Part shown: piece after piece, positions 37,132-46,101 of the stretch
How the letters are laid out: the number at the start of each line of letters is the position of its first letter
Numbering within the stretch: position 1 is the stretch's first letter
Source: Bacteroidales bacterium UBA6229
Lineage (GTDB): Bacteria; Bacteroidota; Bacteroidia; Bacteroidales; F082
Assembly (NCBI GenBank): GCA_002440975.1
Contig: DJWN01000103.1
Location: 14,776-78,775, forward strand
DNA: 64,000 nt
Direction: 5' to 3'
Notes under the pieces: generated by a model
Told to the model about the DNA's origin: nothing
The model's input: the letters and a program-made list of their open reading frames with translations, nothing else
Databases searched by the model: none
Translations under genes and position numbers: made by a program

Positions 37132-37617
37132 ATGAGGCCTTACAGACTTCTTTTGTTTAGCTGGATCGTATGGACGATCGTTTTTGGTGTTTCGTGCAAT
37201 TCGCCGGCCAGCTACAAATCAGAAACTTCTTTCGAGAATCAAATCTGGAATCGCTTTGATGTTCAGGAATATACCTTTATGCCTGAAGAAAATGTAACAA
37301 AATGGGATGTGCTTTTTGTCTTTGAACACCTCGAAAACTATTATACTGATCATATTGATGTAAATATTACTTTCTATCTGCCAAATGGAGCAACACGATC
37401 GCGCGACTATACTTTTGCGCTGAAAAACGACAAGCTGGAATGGACTGGCAAGCAGGATCAAAAGCTGGTGACACACGAACTTTCTGTTATTAAAGGTTTT
37501 AGCTTTGATCAATCAGGACCCTTAATCATCAGAGTTGAGAGCAAAATGACAAAATTTAACCTTACTGCGGTTCAAAAAATAGGAATAATACTCAAAGAAT
37601 CGAAGAACCAATCCTAA
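37132..37617 (+). CDS. GldH-like gliding-motility lipoprotein
   Basis: A 161-residue lipoprotein: signal ending VFGVSC with lipidated Cys22. The mature part follows the GldH pattern: FENQIWNRFDVQEYTF near the start, a strand-rich middle (DVNITFYLPNGATRSRDYTF), WTGK, and a closing Met-rich strand (SKMTKFNLTAVQKIGIILK). GldH in Flavobacterium is needed for gliding; homologues exist in non-gliding Bacteroidota. The gene neighbours are not the usual gld genes, so the name is moderately sure. A polysaccharide export gene follows after 205 nt with its own promoter-like box. Confidence 0.6.
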   Translation: MRPYRLLLFSWIVWTIVFGVSCNSPASYKSETSFENQIWNRFDVQEYTFMPEENVTKWDVLFVFEHLENYYTDHIDVNITFYLPNGATRSRDYTFALKNDKLEWTGKQDQKLVTHELSVIKGFSFDQSGPLIIRVESKMTKFNLTAVQKIGIILKESKNQS

Positions 37618-37674
37618 TCAAAGCTTTGTCAGCAGCTTAACAATTTTTTTATTCATGAAGACAAAAAATTGCAC

Positions 37675-37682
37675 TATTTTTG
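37675..37682 (+). promoter_or_regulatory. Putative -7 element and ~140-nt leader of the polysaccharide-export operon
   Basis: TATTTTTG followed by CGGC. If used, it gives an untranslated leader from about 37690 to 37822, much longer than other leaders here. Such a leader would suit antitermination by the UpxY protein encoded in the same operon. I see no gene in the leader. Confidence 0.4.
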
Positions 37683-37822
37683 CGGCTTCCAAACTTCATT
37701 ATATCTTTGATTAAAAAAAACAATCATTATACAATTAACCACAAGCTTAGATTTGCCTTGTATTGAATGACCAGACAATGCACGCAAAGCAAAAAAAAAG
37801 CATCAAACTAAAGCTGTTATAA

Positions 37823-38611
37823 ATGAAACAAAAACCAGCACTCGTTACCAGGATTCTAATTGGTTTTGTGATAGCCGTATCTGTGCTCTCTTCCTGTGTG
37901 CCACAAAGAAAGATGATGTATCTGCAAATGGAAGATCAAACAGAGACGAAGCCCTCATTCGAAAATGAACGCTCCATCAGTTACAGGATTCAACCAGGCG
38001 ACAACCTATACATTAAAGTAGTTAGTCTTGATGAAAAAACTGCGATGATGTTTAACCCACTCGAAAGAACTTCGGGAGGTTCCAATGTTAATGATCAGGG
38101 AATTTATCTGAACAGCTATACTGTAAGTGAACAGGGAACTATCGAATTTCCGCTTGCCGGACAGATTTATGTTCAAAATCTGAATGTGGAGCAGATCAAA
38201 GAAAGGATTCAAGAGATTTTGGATGAATATTTAAAAGAAACTGTGCTTATCGTAAAGCTGGTAAACTTTAACCTCACCGTTTTGGGCGAAGTAAGACGTC
38301 CGGGGCAATACAAAGTATATCAAAGCGAAATCAATATCTTTGAAGCCCTGTCGATGGCCGGCGATCTTACCGAATTTGCAAAACGCGACGACATCAAAAT
38401 AATCCGACAAACCAAGACCGGATCAGAGATAATAATGGTTGATATGGAAAAGGCTGACATTTTGAGTTCTGATTACTACTACCTTAAGCCCAATGATATT
38501 ATTTATGTTGAGCCATTGAAAATCAAGCAATTTGGCTTTGCCACCTTCCCCTATGCCCTGGTGTTTTCTTCCATCTCAACAGCATTGCTCCTGATCAATT
38601 TCTTCAACTAA
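37823..38611 (+). CDS. Outer-membrane polysaccharide export lipoprotein (Wza-like)
   Basis: A 262-residue protein. Lipoprotein signal ends VLSSC (Cys25). The Poly_export domain (SYRIQPGDNLYIKVVSLDE) is followed by SLBB-type repeats (VLGEVRRPGQYKVYQSEINIFEAL) and a C-terminal hydrophobic segment (FPYALVFSSISTALLLINFF) that may form the outer-membrane or envelope helix. It would work with the tyrosine autokinase downstream (17 nt away) as the exit channel for a capsule or exopolysaccharide. Confidence 0.9.
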   Translation: MKQKPALVTRILIGFVIAVSVLSSCVPQRKMMYLQMEDQTETKPSFENERSISYRIQPGDNLYIKVVSLDEKTAMMFNPLERTSGGSNVNDQGIYLNSYTVSEQGTIEFPLAGQIYVQNLNVEQIKERIQEILDEYLKETVLIVKLVNFNLTVLGEVRRPGQYKVYQSEINIFEALSMAGDLTEFAKRDDIKIIRQTKTGSEIIMVDMEKADILSSDYYYLKPNDIIYVEPLKIKQFGFATFPYALVFSSISTALLLINFFN

Positions 38612-38627
38612 AAAAACAGCTCGTACC

Positions 38628-41075
38628 GTGGAAAATTTTCAAGCCTACCAACAAGAAGAAACCATTGACCTGAAAGCATTGTTTTTCAAGTTTACCCGTT
38701 TCTGGTATCTTTTTGCCATCTCTATTTTTATTGCACTTTTAGTTGCATTCTTGTTTAATAAATATACCAAACCTGTTTATGAGGTAAAAACCTCCGTGCT
38801 GGTTAAAGACGACAAAACCAAGATGGATCCCTCTGCATTGCTGGGCGGACTCGGATTAAGCACACAACAAAACCTGCAAAATGAAATTGGCATTTTAATG
38901 TCGTATTCCTTAAGCGATCGTGTTGTAAAATCATTGGAGTTTGAAGTTTCGTATTTCGAAGAAGATGGTTTTATCAAGAAAGAATTATATCGTAATTCTC
39001 CTTTCACGGTAGAAGTTGATTACAACAGGGATCAGGCAGTTAATTTGCTTTACAACATTAATCTGAATTCGGATGGAACCTTCTCACTTTCTGCAGAAGG
39101 CGAAAACATCAGTCAGTATGATTACCTGAAAGGTAAACCACTGGAAGGAGCAAAGGAAAAGGTCAACTATTCGGGCACCTACAAATTTGGTGAATGGATA
39201 AATAATGAATTCAACCGTTTTAAGATCGTGTTGAACGAAAAGTTTGATGCCGAAACTCACACCAAAACACAATTCAGTTTTACTCTGAATGATTACCAAA
39301 GCCTTTTAAGAACACTGCGGGGATTTACAATTGAGCCGATCAACCGGGAAGCATCCATCCTGGAGATTTCTTTGAAAGGAAATATCAAAGAAAAATCTGC
39401 TGATTTTTTGAATAAACTCACTGAATTATACTTACACCGCGGGCTCGAAAAGAAAAACCAGATAGCAGATAATACCATCGAATTTATTGACCGACAGCTT
39501 ATTGACATTCAAGACTCATTAACACGAGCCGAAATTGCACTACAGGATTTCCAGACTTCCAACGAGCTGATGAATTTGGATTTCCAATCGCAGCAGGTTT
39601 TTGAATATCTCAAAAACTTAGAGCAACAAAAGGCCGAGCTGATGGTGAAATCCAAATATTACAAAAGCCTTCAGCAATACATCCAGGTCAACTTAAACGA
39701 ACTGGACAAACTGGTAGCACCAAGTGCCATGGGTATTGAAGACCCTTTGCTCAACAGGCTTGTTCAGGAGTTGGTTAATCTTTCATCGCTCAAAGCTGAA
39801 CAACTTTTAACCACTACCGATAAGCATCCAACAGTTGTAAGCATCGAATCGCAGATTGTGAACACCAAACGTACGCTGATCGAAAACATCAACAATATCA
39901 TTCTAAACTCAGAAATTGCACTGAACGATCTTGATCGCAGAATAGGAGAGCTAGAAAAGGAACTCAACAAATTGCCCATTACACAGCGGTTATTGTTAGG
40001 CTATCAACGTAAATTTCAGTTAAACGATGCTATCTATACTTTTCTGATGCAAAAACGTGCTGAAGCCCAAATTACAAAAGCCAGCAATTTGCCTGATAAT
40101 GAAATCCTGGATATTGCACAACCAACTTTAAGCAGTCAGGTGTTTCCCAAAAAATCACTCAACTATACCATAGCACTTTTATTGGGATTACTTATACCGG
40201 TTGGATATATCCTGGGCCGCGATTACCTGAACGACAAAATTGTTGACCGCAAAGAAATTGAAAAAATAACAAAGCTTCCGATTGTTGGTCAGGTTTTGCA
40301 CAACAATAAAGACACTCAGCTTGTTGTGGCTGATTCGCCAAAATCCTCTATTTCTGAATCCTTCCGTTCGGTAAGAACTAATATTGAATATCTGGTAAAG
40401 GGCGAAGAAAAAAGTGTGATATTAGTAACTGCCGATATGGTGAGTGCCGGTAAAACCTTTGTTTCAATCAACCTGGCAAGCATTTATGCCATGTATGGCA
40501 AAAAGACTGTTCTACTTGGCTTCGACTTAAGGAAGCCAAAAATCTATCAGGATTTTGGATTGTCGAATACCAATGGTTTGAGTACTTATTTAATCAACAA
40601 ACACAGCCTTAAAGATATTATTCAGCCTTCTGGCAGAGTTGATAATTTCGATCTGATCATGGCAGGACCGGTGCCTCCAAATCCAGCCGAATTGATTGCT
40701 TCTGATCGTTGTAAAACCTTATTTGAAGAATTAAGAGAGCAATACGATTATATCATTATCGACACACCTCCGGTTGGCCTTGTAACAGACGCTTTTCTGC
40801 TGATGAAACATACGGATGTTAATCTTTTTATCGTGCGTCAAAACTACACCCACAAGAAGATTTTTGAATCAATCATCAAGGATATTGAAGACAGAAATAT
40901 CCCGATGAACATCCTTGTAAATGACATCCGCATGGGAGGCGGTTATGGCTATGGTTACGGTTATGGTTACGGTTATGGATACGGATATGGATATGGATAT
41001 GGTTACGGATATTATACTGATGAAGGAAAAGATGAGAGGCCGGGCTTCTTCAAACGCCTGTTGAATAAAATATAG
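38628..41075 (+). CDS. Polysaccharide co-polymerase/tyrosine autokinase (Wzc/GumC-like)
   Basis: An 815-residue protein from a GTG start. Two transmembrane helices (near residues 25-45 and 510-525) enclose a Wzz-type periplasmic domain with long coiled coils. The cytosolic BY-kinase domain has a Walker A-like VSAGKTF (~605-611), Walker A' LLGFDLRKPK, and Walker B YIIIDTPP (~707). The C-terminus has a Gly-Tyr repeat (12 GY units plus one Tyr) in place of the usual Tyr cluster, then a basic end. It should control chain length and export by cycles of tyrosine phosphorylation. Second gene of the operon. Confidence 0.92.
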   Translation: MENFQAYQQEETIDLKALFFKFTRFWYLFAISIFIALLVAFLFNKYTKPVYEVKTSVLVKDDKTKMDPSALLGGLGLSTQQNLQNEIGILMSYSLSDRVVKSLEFEVSYFEEDGFIKKELYRNSPFTVEVDYNRDQAVNLLYNINLNSDGTFSLSAEGENISQYDYLKGKPLEGAKEKVNYSGTYKFGEWINNEFNRFKIVLNEKFDAETHTKTQFSFTLNDYQSLLRTLRGFTIEPINREASILEISLKGNIKEKSADFLNKLTELYLHRGLEKKNQIADNTIEFIDRQLIDIQDSLTRAEIALQDFQTSNELMNLDFQSQQVFEYLKNLEQQKAELMVKSKYYKSLQQYIQVNLNELDKLVAPSAMGIEDPLLNRLVQELVNLSSLKAEQLLTTTDKHPTVVSIESQIVNTKRTLIENINNIILNSEIALNDLDRRIGELEKELNKLPITQRLLLGYQRKFQLNDAIYTFLMQKRAEAQITKASNLPDNEILDIAQPTLSSQVFPKKSLNYTIALLLGLLIPVGYILGRDYLNDKIVDRKEIEKITKLPIVGQVLHNNKDTQLVVADSPKSSISESFRSVRTNIEYLVKGEEKSVILVTADMVSAGKTFVSINLASIYAMYGKKTVLLGFDLRKPKIYQDFGLSNTNGLSTYLINKHSLKDIIQPSGRVDNFDLIMAGPVPPNPAELIASDRCKTLFEELREQYDYIIIDTPPVGLVTDAFLLMKHTDVNLFIVRQNYTHKKIFESIIKDIEDRNIPMNILVNDIRMGGGYGYGYGYGYGYGYGYGYGYGYGYYTDEGKDERPGFFKRLLNKI
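40941..41012 (+). repeat. Hexanucleotide repeat encoding (Gly-Tyr)12
   Basis: Twelve consecutive GGN-TAY codon pairs near the 3' end of the autokinase gene. Codons alternate among GGT, GGC, GGA and TAT, TAC, so units are similar but not identical. Gain or loss of units by slippage would keep frame and change the number of phosphorylatable tyrosines. Confidence 0.9.
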
Positions 41076-41084
41076 CAGCTGGCT

Positions 41085-41627
41085 ATGTCCGACTTACCCA
41101 AAAAGTCTGCAAAACAACTCCTGCCACAGCATTGGTATGCCATATATACCCGTTCAAAGGCAGAAAAAAAGGTAGAGATAGAGCTTGGTTTCCTTGAAAT
41201 TGAATCGTACTTGCCGCTCATCACCAGATACAGGCAGTGGAGCGATCGCAAAAAGAAAGTTGAAGAACCATTATTCAGGTCCTACATTTTTGTTCATATA
41301 CACGAATCACTGCTTTACACCGTTAGAAATATACCAAATGTGGCACGCTTTGTTTCGTTCGAAGGTAAGCCAACAATTGTTCCGGATGAACAAATCAAAG
41401 CAATCCGTTATTACCTGGATGAACAGGAAGATCGCGAAGATATAGACACCTCCATCATTCACGAAGGGCAGCTGGTGCGGATCAAACAAGGACAGATGGA
41501 AGGATTGATTGGCAGAATGGTGCATTATCGTAATAAACACCGACTCATGGTGCAAATAGAAGCTGTTGGTCAGGTCATTGCTTTAAATATCCCAAGATCA
41601 AAAGTTGAACCGGTAAAAAATATTTAG
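41085..41627 (+). CDS. UpxY-family (NusG-like) transcription antiterminator
   Basis: A 180-residue NusG paralogue. WYAIYTRSKAEKKVEIEL and the region to RSYIFVHI are the NusG N-terminal domain; residues ~120-180 (IHEGQLVRIKQGQMEGLIGRMV) are a KOW domain. In Bacteroides UpxY proteins are encoded first in capsule loci and let RNA polymerase pass the leader of their own operon. Here the gene lies third, after the export genes. The start is 10 nt after the kinase stop. Confidence 0.85.
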   Translation: MSDLPKKSAKQLLPQHWYAIYTRSKAEKKVEIELGFLEIESYLPLITRYRQWSDRKKKVEEPLFRSYIFVHIHESLLYTVRNIPNVARFVSFEGKPTIVPDEQIKAIRYYLDEQEDREDIDTSIIHEGQLVRIKQGQMEGLIGRMVHYRNKHRLMVQIEAVGQVIALNIPRSKVEPVKNI

Positions 41628-41654
41628 CGGATATGCCAAACACAAAAAAAAATC

Positions 41655-42638
41655 ATGGATGAACTAAAAGATAAACAGGTTTTGGTTACCGGAGGAGCAG
41701 GTTTTATTGGCTCCAATCTGATAGAAGCATTGTTACAACTCGGGGCAAAAGTTAGCTGTCTGGATAATTTTGCTACCGGTCATCGCAAGAATATCGAACC
41801 CTTTGTGCAACATCCGGCATTTCGTTTAATGGAAGGAGATATCCGGGATATGCAAACCTGCCAAAAAGCCTGTGAAAGACAAGAAATTATTTTTCATCAG
41901 GCAGCACTGGGATCTGTTCCTCGGTCTATTAAAGATCCTGCCACAACCAATGCTGTTAATATCTCCGGAAGCCTGAATATGCTGATTGCTGCCCGCGATG
42001 CCGGTGCAAAACGTTTTATTTATGCTGCCAGTTCAAGCACCTATGGCGATTCGGAAAGCCTTCCAAAAGTGGAAGAAAAAATTGGCAGACCGCTTTCACC
42101 TTATGCAATCACAAAGTATGTGAACGAGCTATACGCTGATGTTTTTGCCCGCACTTATGGATTGGAATCCATTGGTTTAAGATATTTTAATGTATTCGGA
42201 AGGCGTCAGGATCCCGAGGGAGCTTATGCTGCGGTGATTCCAAAATGGGTCAAACAATTCATGCGCCACGAAGCCATCATCATTAATGGACAAGGAGAAT
42301 ACAGCCGTGATTTCACCTATATTGATAATGTAATTCAAGCCAACATCAAAGCTGCTACAACAACCAATCCCGAAGCCGTCAATCAGGTGTATAATGTGGC
42401 CTATGGCGACAGAACTACGCTTAACGATTTAGCAGTTTGGCTTAGAGAATCACTTGCCGATTACGATCCTGAAATTGCTGCTGTGAAAATTACGCACGGG
42501 CCATACCGACAAGGCGATATTCCTCATTCACTGGCTTCTATCGAAAAAGGCAGAAGACTGCTGGGATATGATCCGCAGTTTAATCTGAAAGAAGGACTGA
42601 AGGAAGCCTGCAAATGGTATTGGGAAAATCTTTCTTAA
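41655..42638 (+). CDS. UDP-N-acetylglucosamine 4-epimerase (WbpP/TviC-like SDR)
   Basis: A 327-residue extended SDR enzyme. NAD is bound by GGAGFIGSN (residues ~13-21). The catalytic set is ASSSTYGDSESLP and the YAITK (Tyr-x-x-x-Lys). LRYFNVFGRRQDPEGAYAAVIPKW and FIYAASSS match the WbpP/TviC group, which interconverts UDP-GlcNAc(A) and UDP-GalNAc(A). It supplies a sugar nucleotide for the polysaccharide; no glycosyltransferase follows. Last gene before tRNA-Ala. Confidence 0.85.
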   Translation: MDELKDKQVLVTGGAGFIGSNLIEALLQLGAKVSCLDNFATGHRKNIEPFVQHPAFRLMEGDIRDMQTCQKACERQEIIFHQAALGSVPRSIKDPATTNAVNISGSLNMLIAARDAGAKRFIYAASSSTYGDSESLPKVEEKIGRPLSPYAITKYVNELYADVFARTYGLESIGLRYFNVFGRRQDPEGAYAAVIPKWVKQFMRHEAIIINGQGEYSRDFTYIDNVIQANIKAATTTNPEAVNQVYNVAYGDRTTLNDLAVWLRESLADYDPEIAAVKITHGPYRQGDIPHSLASIEKGRRLLGYDPQFNLKEGLKEACKWYWENLS

Positions 42639-42669
42639 AACTGATTTAAGCCTGTTAGGTTAAATTTAT

Positions 42670-42701
42670 TTTGAAGAACAAAACAAAAAAATGTATTTTT
42701 G
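42670..42701 (+). promoter_or_regulatory. Promoter of tRNA-Ala (-33 TTTG, -7 TATTTTTG)
   Basis: TTTG at 42670-42673, 20-nt spacer, TATTTTTG at 42694-42701, ending 10 nt before the tRNA. This is the best full match to the Bacteroidota promoter in the window. Confidence 0.7.
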
Positions 42702-42711
42702 CAGCCGCATT

Positions 42712-42785
42712 GGGGCATTAGCTCAGTTGGCTAGAGCGTTTGACTGGCAGTCAAAAGGTCAACGGTTCGATTCCGTTATGCTCCA
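42712..42785 (+). tRNA. tRNA-Ala (GGC)
   Basis: A complete 74-nt cloverleaf: acceptor GGGGCAT with ATGCTCC, D-arm GCTC/GAGC, anticodon stem TTTGA/TCAAA with loop CTGGCAG (anticodon GGC), T-loop TTCGATT and discriminator A. Positions 3 and 70 are G and U, the alanine identity pair. CCA is not encoded. Confidence 0.95.
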
Positions 42786-42797
42786 CGCAAATTAAAG

Positions 42798-42830
42798 AGG
42801 TTACTGGCATTATCGCCTGTAACCTTTTTC
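42798..42830 (+). terminator. Intrinsic terminator after tRNA-Ala
   Basis: AGGTTAC and GTAACCT arms, with an inner GGC/GCC pairing around ATTATC, followed by TTTTTCTTTTT. It begins 13 nt after the tRNA. Confidence 0.85.
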
Positions 42831-42953
42831 TTTTTCGCTCTATCGCGAATTGAGCTCACAAAACAAATTCAGGCAAATAGCATCCCAGGTTTCATAAGCA
42901 AAGTTGTATCTGATAACTTACAAATTCTTCCTACTTTTGAGAAAACTCAAACC

Positions 42954-43688
42954 ATGGAAATTTTAGGGATAGATATTGGCGGCAGCGGCATAAAAGGTGC
43001 TGTTGTGAACACTACTGACGGAAGCCTGATCACCGAGAGACATCGCATAGCAACTCCGCAACCGGCAACGCCTACAGCTGTGGCAACAACAGTGCATGAA
43101 CTTGTAAATCATTTTTCCTTTACTGGCCTGATAGGATGTGGATTTCCGGCTCTTATCCGGAATGGTCTGGTACAAACCGCTGCCAATATCGATAAAAGCT
43201 GGGTTGATGTTCCTGTGGAAGAATTGTTTTCAGCTATCACCGGTCAAAAGGTTTTTGTGGTCAATGATGCTGATGCTGCCGGTTTGGCCGAGCTACGGTT
43301 TGGTGCCGGGAAAGGTCATGCTGGCATGGCGATGATACTTACTATTGGCACCGGTATAGGTTCAGCAATAATTCATCATGATATACTGCTGCCCGGAACA
43401 GAATTAGGTCACCTCAAATTTAAAGGTAAAAGTGCAGAAAAGTACTGCTCTGAGGCAGTCCGTGAACGTGAATCCCTGACATGGGAAGAATGGGGCAAGC
43501 GTTTCAATGAATACCTTTTACATCTGGAGATGCTCTTCTCTCCGGATCTCTTTATTCTGGGCGGAGGTGCCAGCAAAAAATTTGACAAATTCAAATCTCA
43601 GCTTACAACCAGTGCAAAGATACTACCGGCCAGTTTACAAAATATGGCCGGTATCATAGGAGCTGCCTGCTATGCTGATGATCACTAA
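42954..43688 (+). CDS. ppgK: Polyphosphate glucokinase (ROK family)
   Basis: A 244-residue ROK-type kinase. [14 protein letters not shown] is the phosphate-1 motif; [17 protein letters not shown] and [12 protein letters not shown] bind nucleotide or polyphosphate and sugar; [13 protein letters not shown] holds the ELGH glucose-binding block. This pattern, without the ROK zinc cysteines, fits polyphosphate-dependent glucokinase making glucose-6-phosphate. The start is the ATG 9 bases before GIDIGG. It lies just upstream of the GH92 mannosidase. Confidence 0.85.
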   Translation: MEILGIDIGGSGIKGAVVNTTDGSLITERHRIATPQPATPTAVATTVHELVNHFSFTGLIGCGFPALIRNGLVQTAANIDKSWVDVPVEELFSAITGQKVFVVNDADAAGLAELRFGAGKGHAGMAMILTIGTGIGSAIIHHDILLPGTELGHLKFKGKSAEKYCSEAVRERESLTWEEWGKRFNEYLLHLEMLFSPDLFILGGGASKKFDKFKSQLTTSAKILPASLQNMAGIIGAACYADDH

Positions 43689-43790
43689 ATTTTCAAATTC
43701 AAGTAAAAATTATTGTCCATTACACCCAACAGATCAAAAATCATGTCTTACCATATAAAACTATTTATTAGAGCTTTAAACGCTGAAATA

Positions 43791-46082
43791 ATGAGGTTTA
43801 AGTACATCGTTTCATTCTTACTCACACTTGTCCTTTTTACGCAGAACCAGGCACAGAACAAATCTTATCCAATTGATTTTGTAAATCCATTTATCGGAAC
43901 ACAACGCATGGGACATACTTTTCCCGGAGCTACGGTTCCATTTGGAATGGTACAACTAAGCCCCGACACTGATACGGTAAGCTATGAAAAATCCGGAAAA
44001 TATAATCCCGATGTTTATGCCTATTGTGCAGGATATCAATATGATGACCCAACTATCGTGGGCTTTAGCCACACCCATTTCAGCGGAACAGGCCATTCCG
44101 ATCTGGGTGATATTCTTATTATGCCGGTTTCGGGAAAGCTTAAACTCAACCCCGGCACAGCCTTAAATCCGGCAAGTGGTTATCGCTCCCGATTTGATCA
44201 CGCTAACGAAAACGCAGCACCAAATTATTATCAGGTAAAACTTCAGGATTACGACATCAATGCCGAGCTCACTGCTTCAACTCGTGTCGGATTTCATCGC
44301 TACGCATTTTCTGATACTTCGCAAAACTACCTTATCCTGGATTTGATTCACGGTATTTACAACTATGAGGATAAAAATGTTTGGACTTTCGTTCGGGTCG
44401 AAAACGACACTTTAATCACAGGATATCGTCAAACAAGCGGCTGGGCACGCACAAGAACCGTATATTTTGCAATAGTACTCAGTGCTCCTTTACAAAACTA
44501 TGGTCATAAAAAATATGACAACTCTGTTTACAATGGCTTTTATCGAAAATTTGATGAAAGCCAAAACTTTCCGGAAATTGCCGGACAAAAAATCAGGATA
44601 TGGCTTGAGCCAAAACTGCCTGCCAACAAGGAATTACTTGTCAAAGTAGGACTTTCTTCGGTAAGTGCAAAAGCGGCATTGAATAATCTGCAAAGCGAAA
44701 TACCACACTGGGACTTTGATCGTGTGGTGCTCGAAGGACAACAAAGCTGGAATCAGGAACTCTCAAAAATACAGGTTGAGACAATCAATGAGGAGGATCA
44801 AGTAGTTTTTTATACTGCTTTGTATCACAGCTTTTTAAGTCCGATAACCTATATGGATGTAGATGGTCGTTATCGGGGATTAGATCAGGAAATACATCAG
44901 GCTGAAGGCTTTACAAATTACACCATCTTTTCGTTGTGGGATACTTACAGGGCTCTTCATCCGCTTTTTAACCTGATACAACCTCAGCGAAGCCATGACA
45001 TGGCCGAATCAATGCTGGCACATTTTGATCAGAGTGTTCATCCCATGTTGCCGGTTTGGTCGCATTATGCCAACGAAAACTGGTGTATGATTGGCTATCA
45101 CAGCGTTTCCGTTTTGGCTGATGCCATCATAAAAGGGACTTACAAAGGTGATGTAAACCGGGCATTGAACGCAGCAGCTCAAACAGCACAATATCCCTTA
45201 TACGATGGCTTAAACCACTATATGCAGCTGGGATATGTTCCGGAGGACAAAAGCAGTAATGCGGTTAGTAAAACCCTGGAATATGCCTATGACGACTGGT
45301 GTATCGCACAAATTGCTTCCCAAACTGAAAATATTGGCGTTAAACACGAATTTGAAACCCGTTCCGGAAATTTCCTCAATCAGTACAATCCTACAAGTGG
45401 ATTTATGCATCCTCGCCTGGCTGATGGTTCATTCAGGTCTCAGTTTGATCCTTTCGACACGCATGGTCAGGGTTTTATCGAAGGAAACGCGTGGAATTAC
45501 GGCTTTTACGTTCCGCATCAAATTCCGGAAATGATTGACTTAATGGGTGGCAAAGCTGCTGTTGATGCCAAGCTCGACAGTCTTTTTACATTAGAACTTT
45601 CTGATGACCATATTGCGAAAAATGAAGACATTACACGTGATGGCATCATTGGTATGTATGTGCATGGAAATGAGCCGGGGCACCATATTCCTTATTTGTT
45701 TAACTATACCGATTCACCCGAAAAAACCCAGGAGCATGTCAGGATGATTCAAAAAACCATGTACGGCAATGCGCCTGATGGCTTATGTGGTAATGATGAT
45801 TGTGGGCAAATGTCGGCCTGGTATATTTTTAGTGCGCTGGGCTTTTATCCGGTTTGTCCGGGAAGCGATGTGTATGTGATTGGAAGTCCGTCAGTAAAAT
45901 CAGCTCTTGTGGATTTAGGTAATGGTAAATTCATTAAAATTATTGCCACAAATCAATCAGAAAAAAATATTTATGTAAAAAAAGTACTGCTGAACGGAAA
46001 TCCCATTACAGATTTCAAGCTAAGCCACAAGGCTTTATTGCAGGGAGGCTTACTCGAATTTGAGATGTCAGATAGTCACTAA
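43791..46082 (+). CDS. GH92 family alpha-mannosidase, exported
   Basis: About 763 residues from ATG 43791; ATG 43743 would add 16 residues before the signal. Signal peptide FKYIVSFLLTLVLFTQNQAQ. The N-terminal beta-sandwich starts FVNPFIGTQRMGHTFPGATVPFG; the (alpha/alpha)6 catalytic part holds HGNEPGHHIPYLFNY and NDDCGQMSAWYIFSALGFYPV, the defining GH92 blocks. GH92 enzymes are calcium-dependent exo-alpha-mannosidases, mostly alpha-1,2. No SusCD pair or other glycan genes are adjacent, so this is not a typical PUL. Ends 20 nt from the convergent LRR gene. Confidence 0.92.
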   Translation: MRFKYIVSFLLTLVLFTQNQAQNKSYPIDFVNPFIGTQRMGHTFPGATVPFGMVQLSPDTDTVSYEKSGKYNPDVYAYCAGYQYDDPTIVGFSHTHFSGTGHSDLGDILIMPVSGKLKLNPGTALNPASGYRSRFDHANENAAPNYYQVKLQDYDINAELTASTRVGFHRYAFSDTSQNYLILDLIHGIYNYEDKNVWTFVRVENDTLITGYRQTSGWARTRTVYFAIVLSAPLQNYGHKKYDNSVYNGFYRKFDESQNFPEIAGQKIRIWLEPKLPANKELLVKVGLSSVSAKAALNNLQSEIPHWDFDRVVLEGQQSWNQELSKIQVETINEEDQVVFYTALYHSFLSPITYMDVDGRYRGLDQEIHQAEGFTNYTIFSLWDTYRALHPLFNLIQPQRSHDMAESMLAHFDQSVHPMLPVWSHYANENWCMIGYHSVSVLADAIIKGTYKGDVNRALNAAAQTAQYPLYDGLNHYMQLGYVPEDKSSNAVSKTLEYAYDDWCIAQIASQTENIGVKHEFETRSGNFLNQYNPTSGFMHPRLADGSFRSQFDPFDTHGQGFIEGNAWNYGFYVPHQIPEMIDLMGGKAAVDAKLDSLFTLELSDDHIAKNEDITRDGIIGMYVHGNEPGHHIPYLFNYTDSPEKTQEHVRMIQKTMYGNAPDGLCGNDDCGQMSAWYIFSALGFYPVCPGSDVYVIGSPSVKSALVDLGNGKFIKIIATNQSEKNIYVKKVLLNGNPITDFKLSHKALLQGGLLEFEMSDSH

Positions 46083-46101
46083 AAAACTGAGGCATCAGGT
46101 T

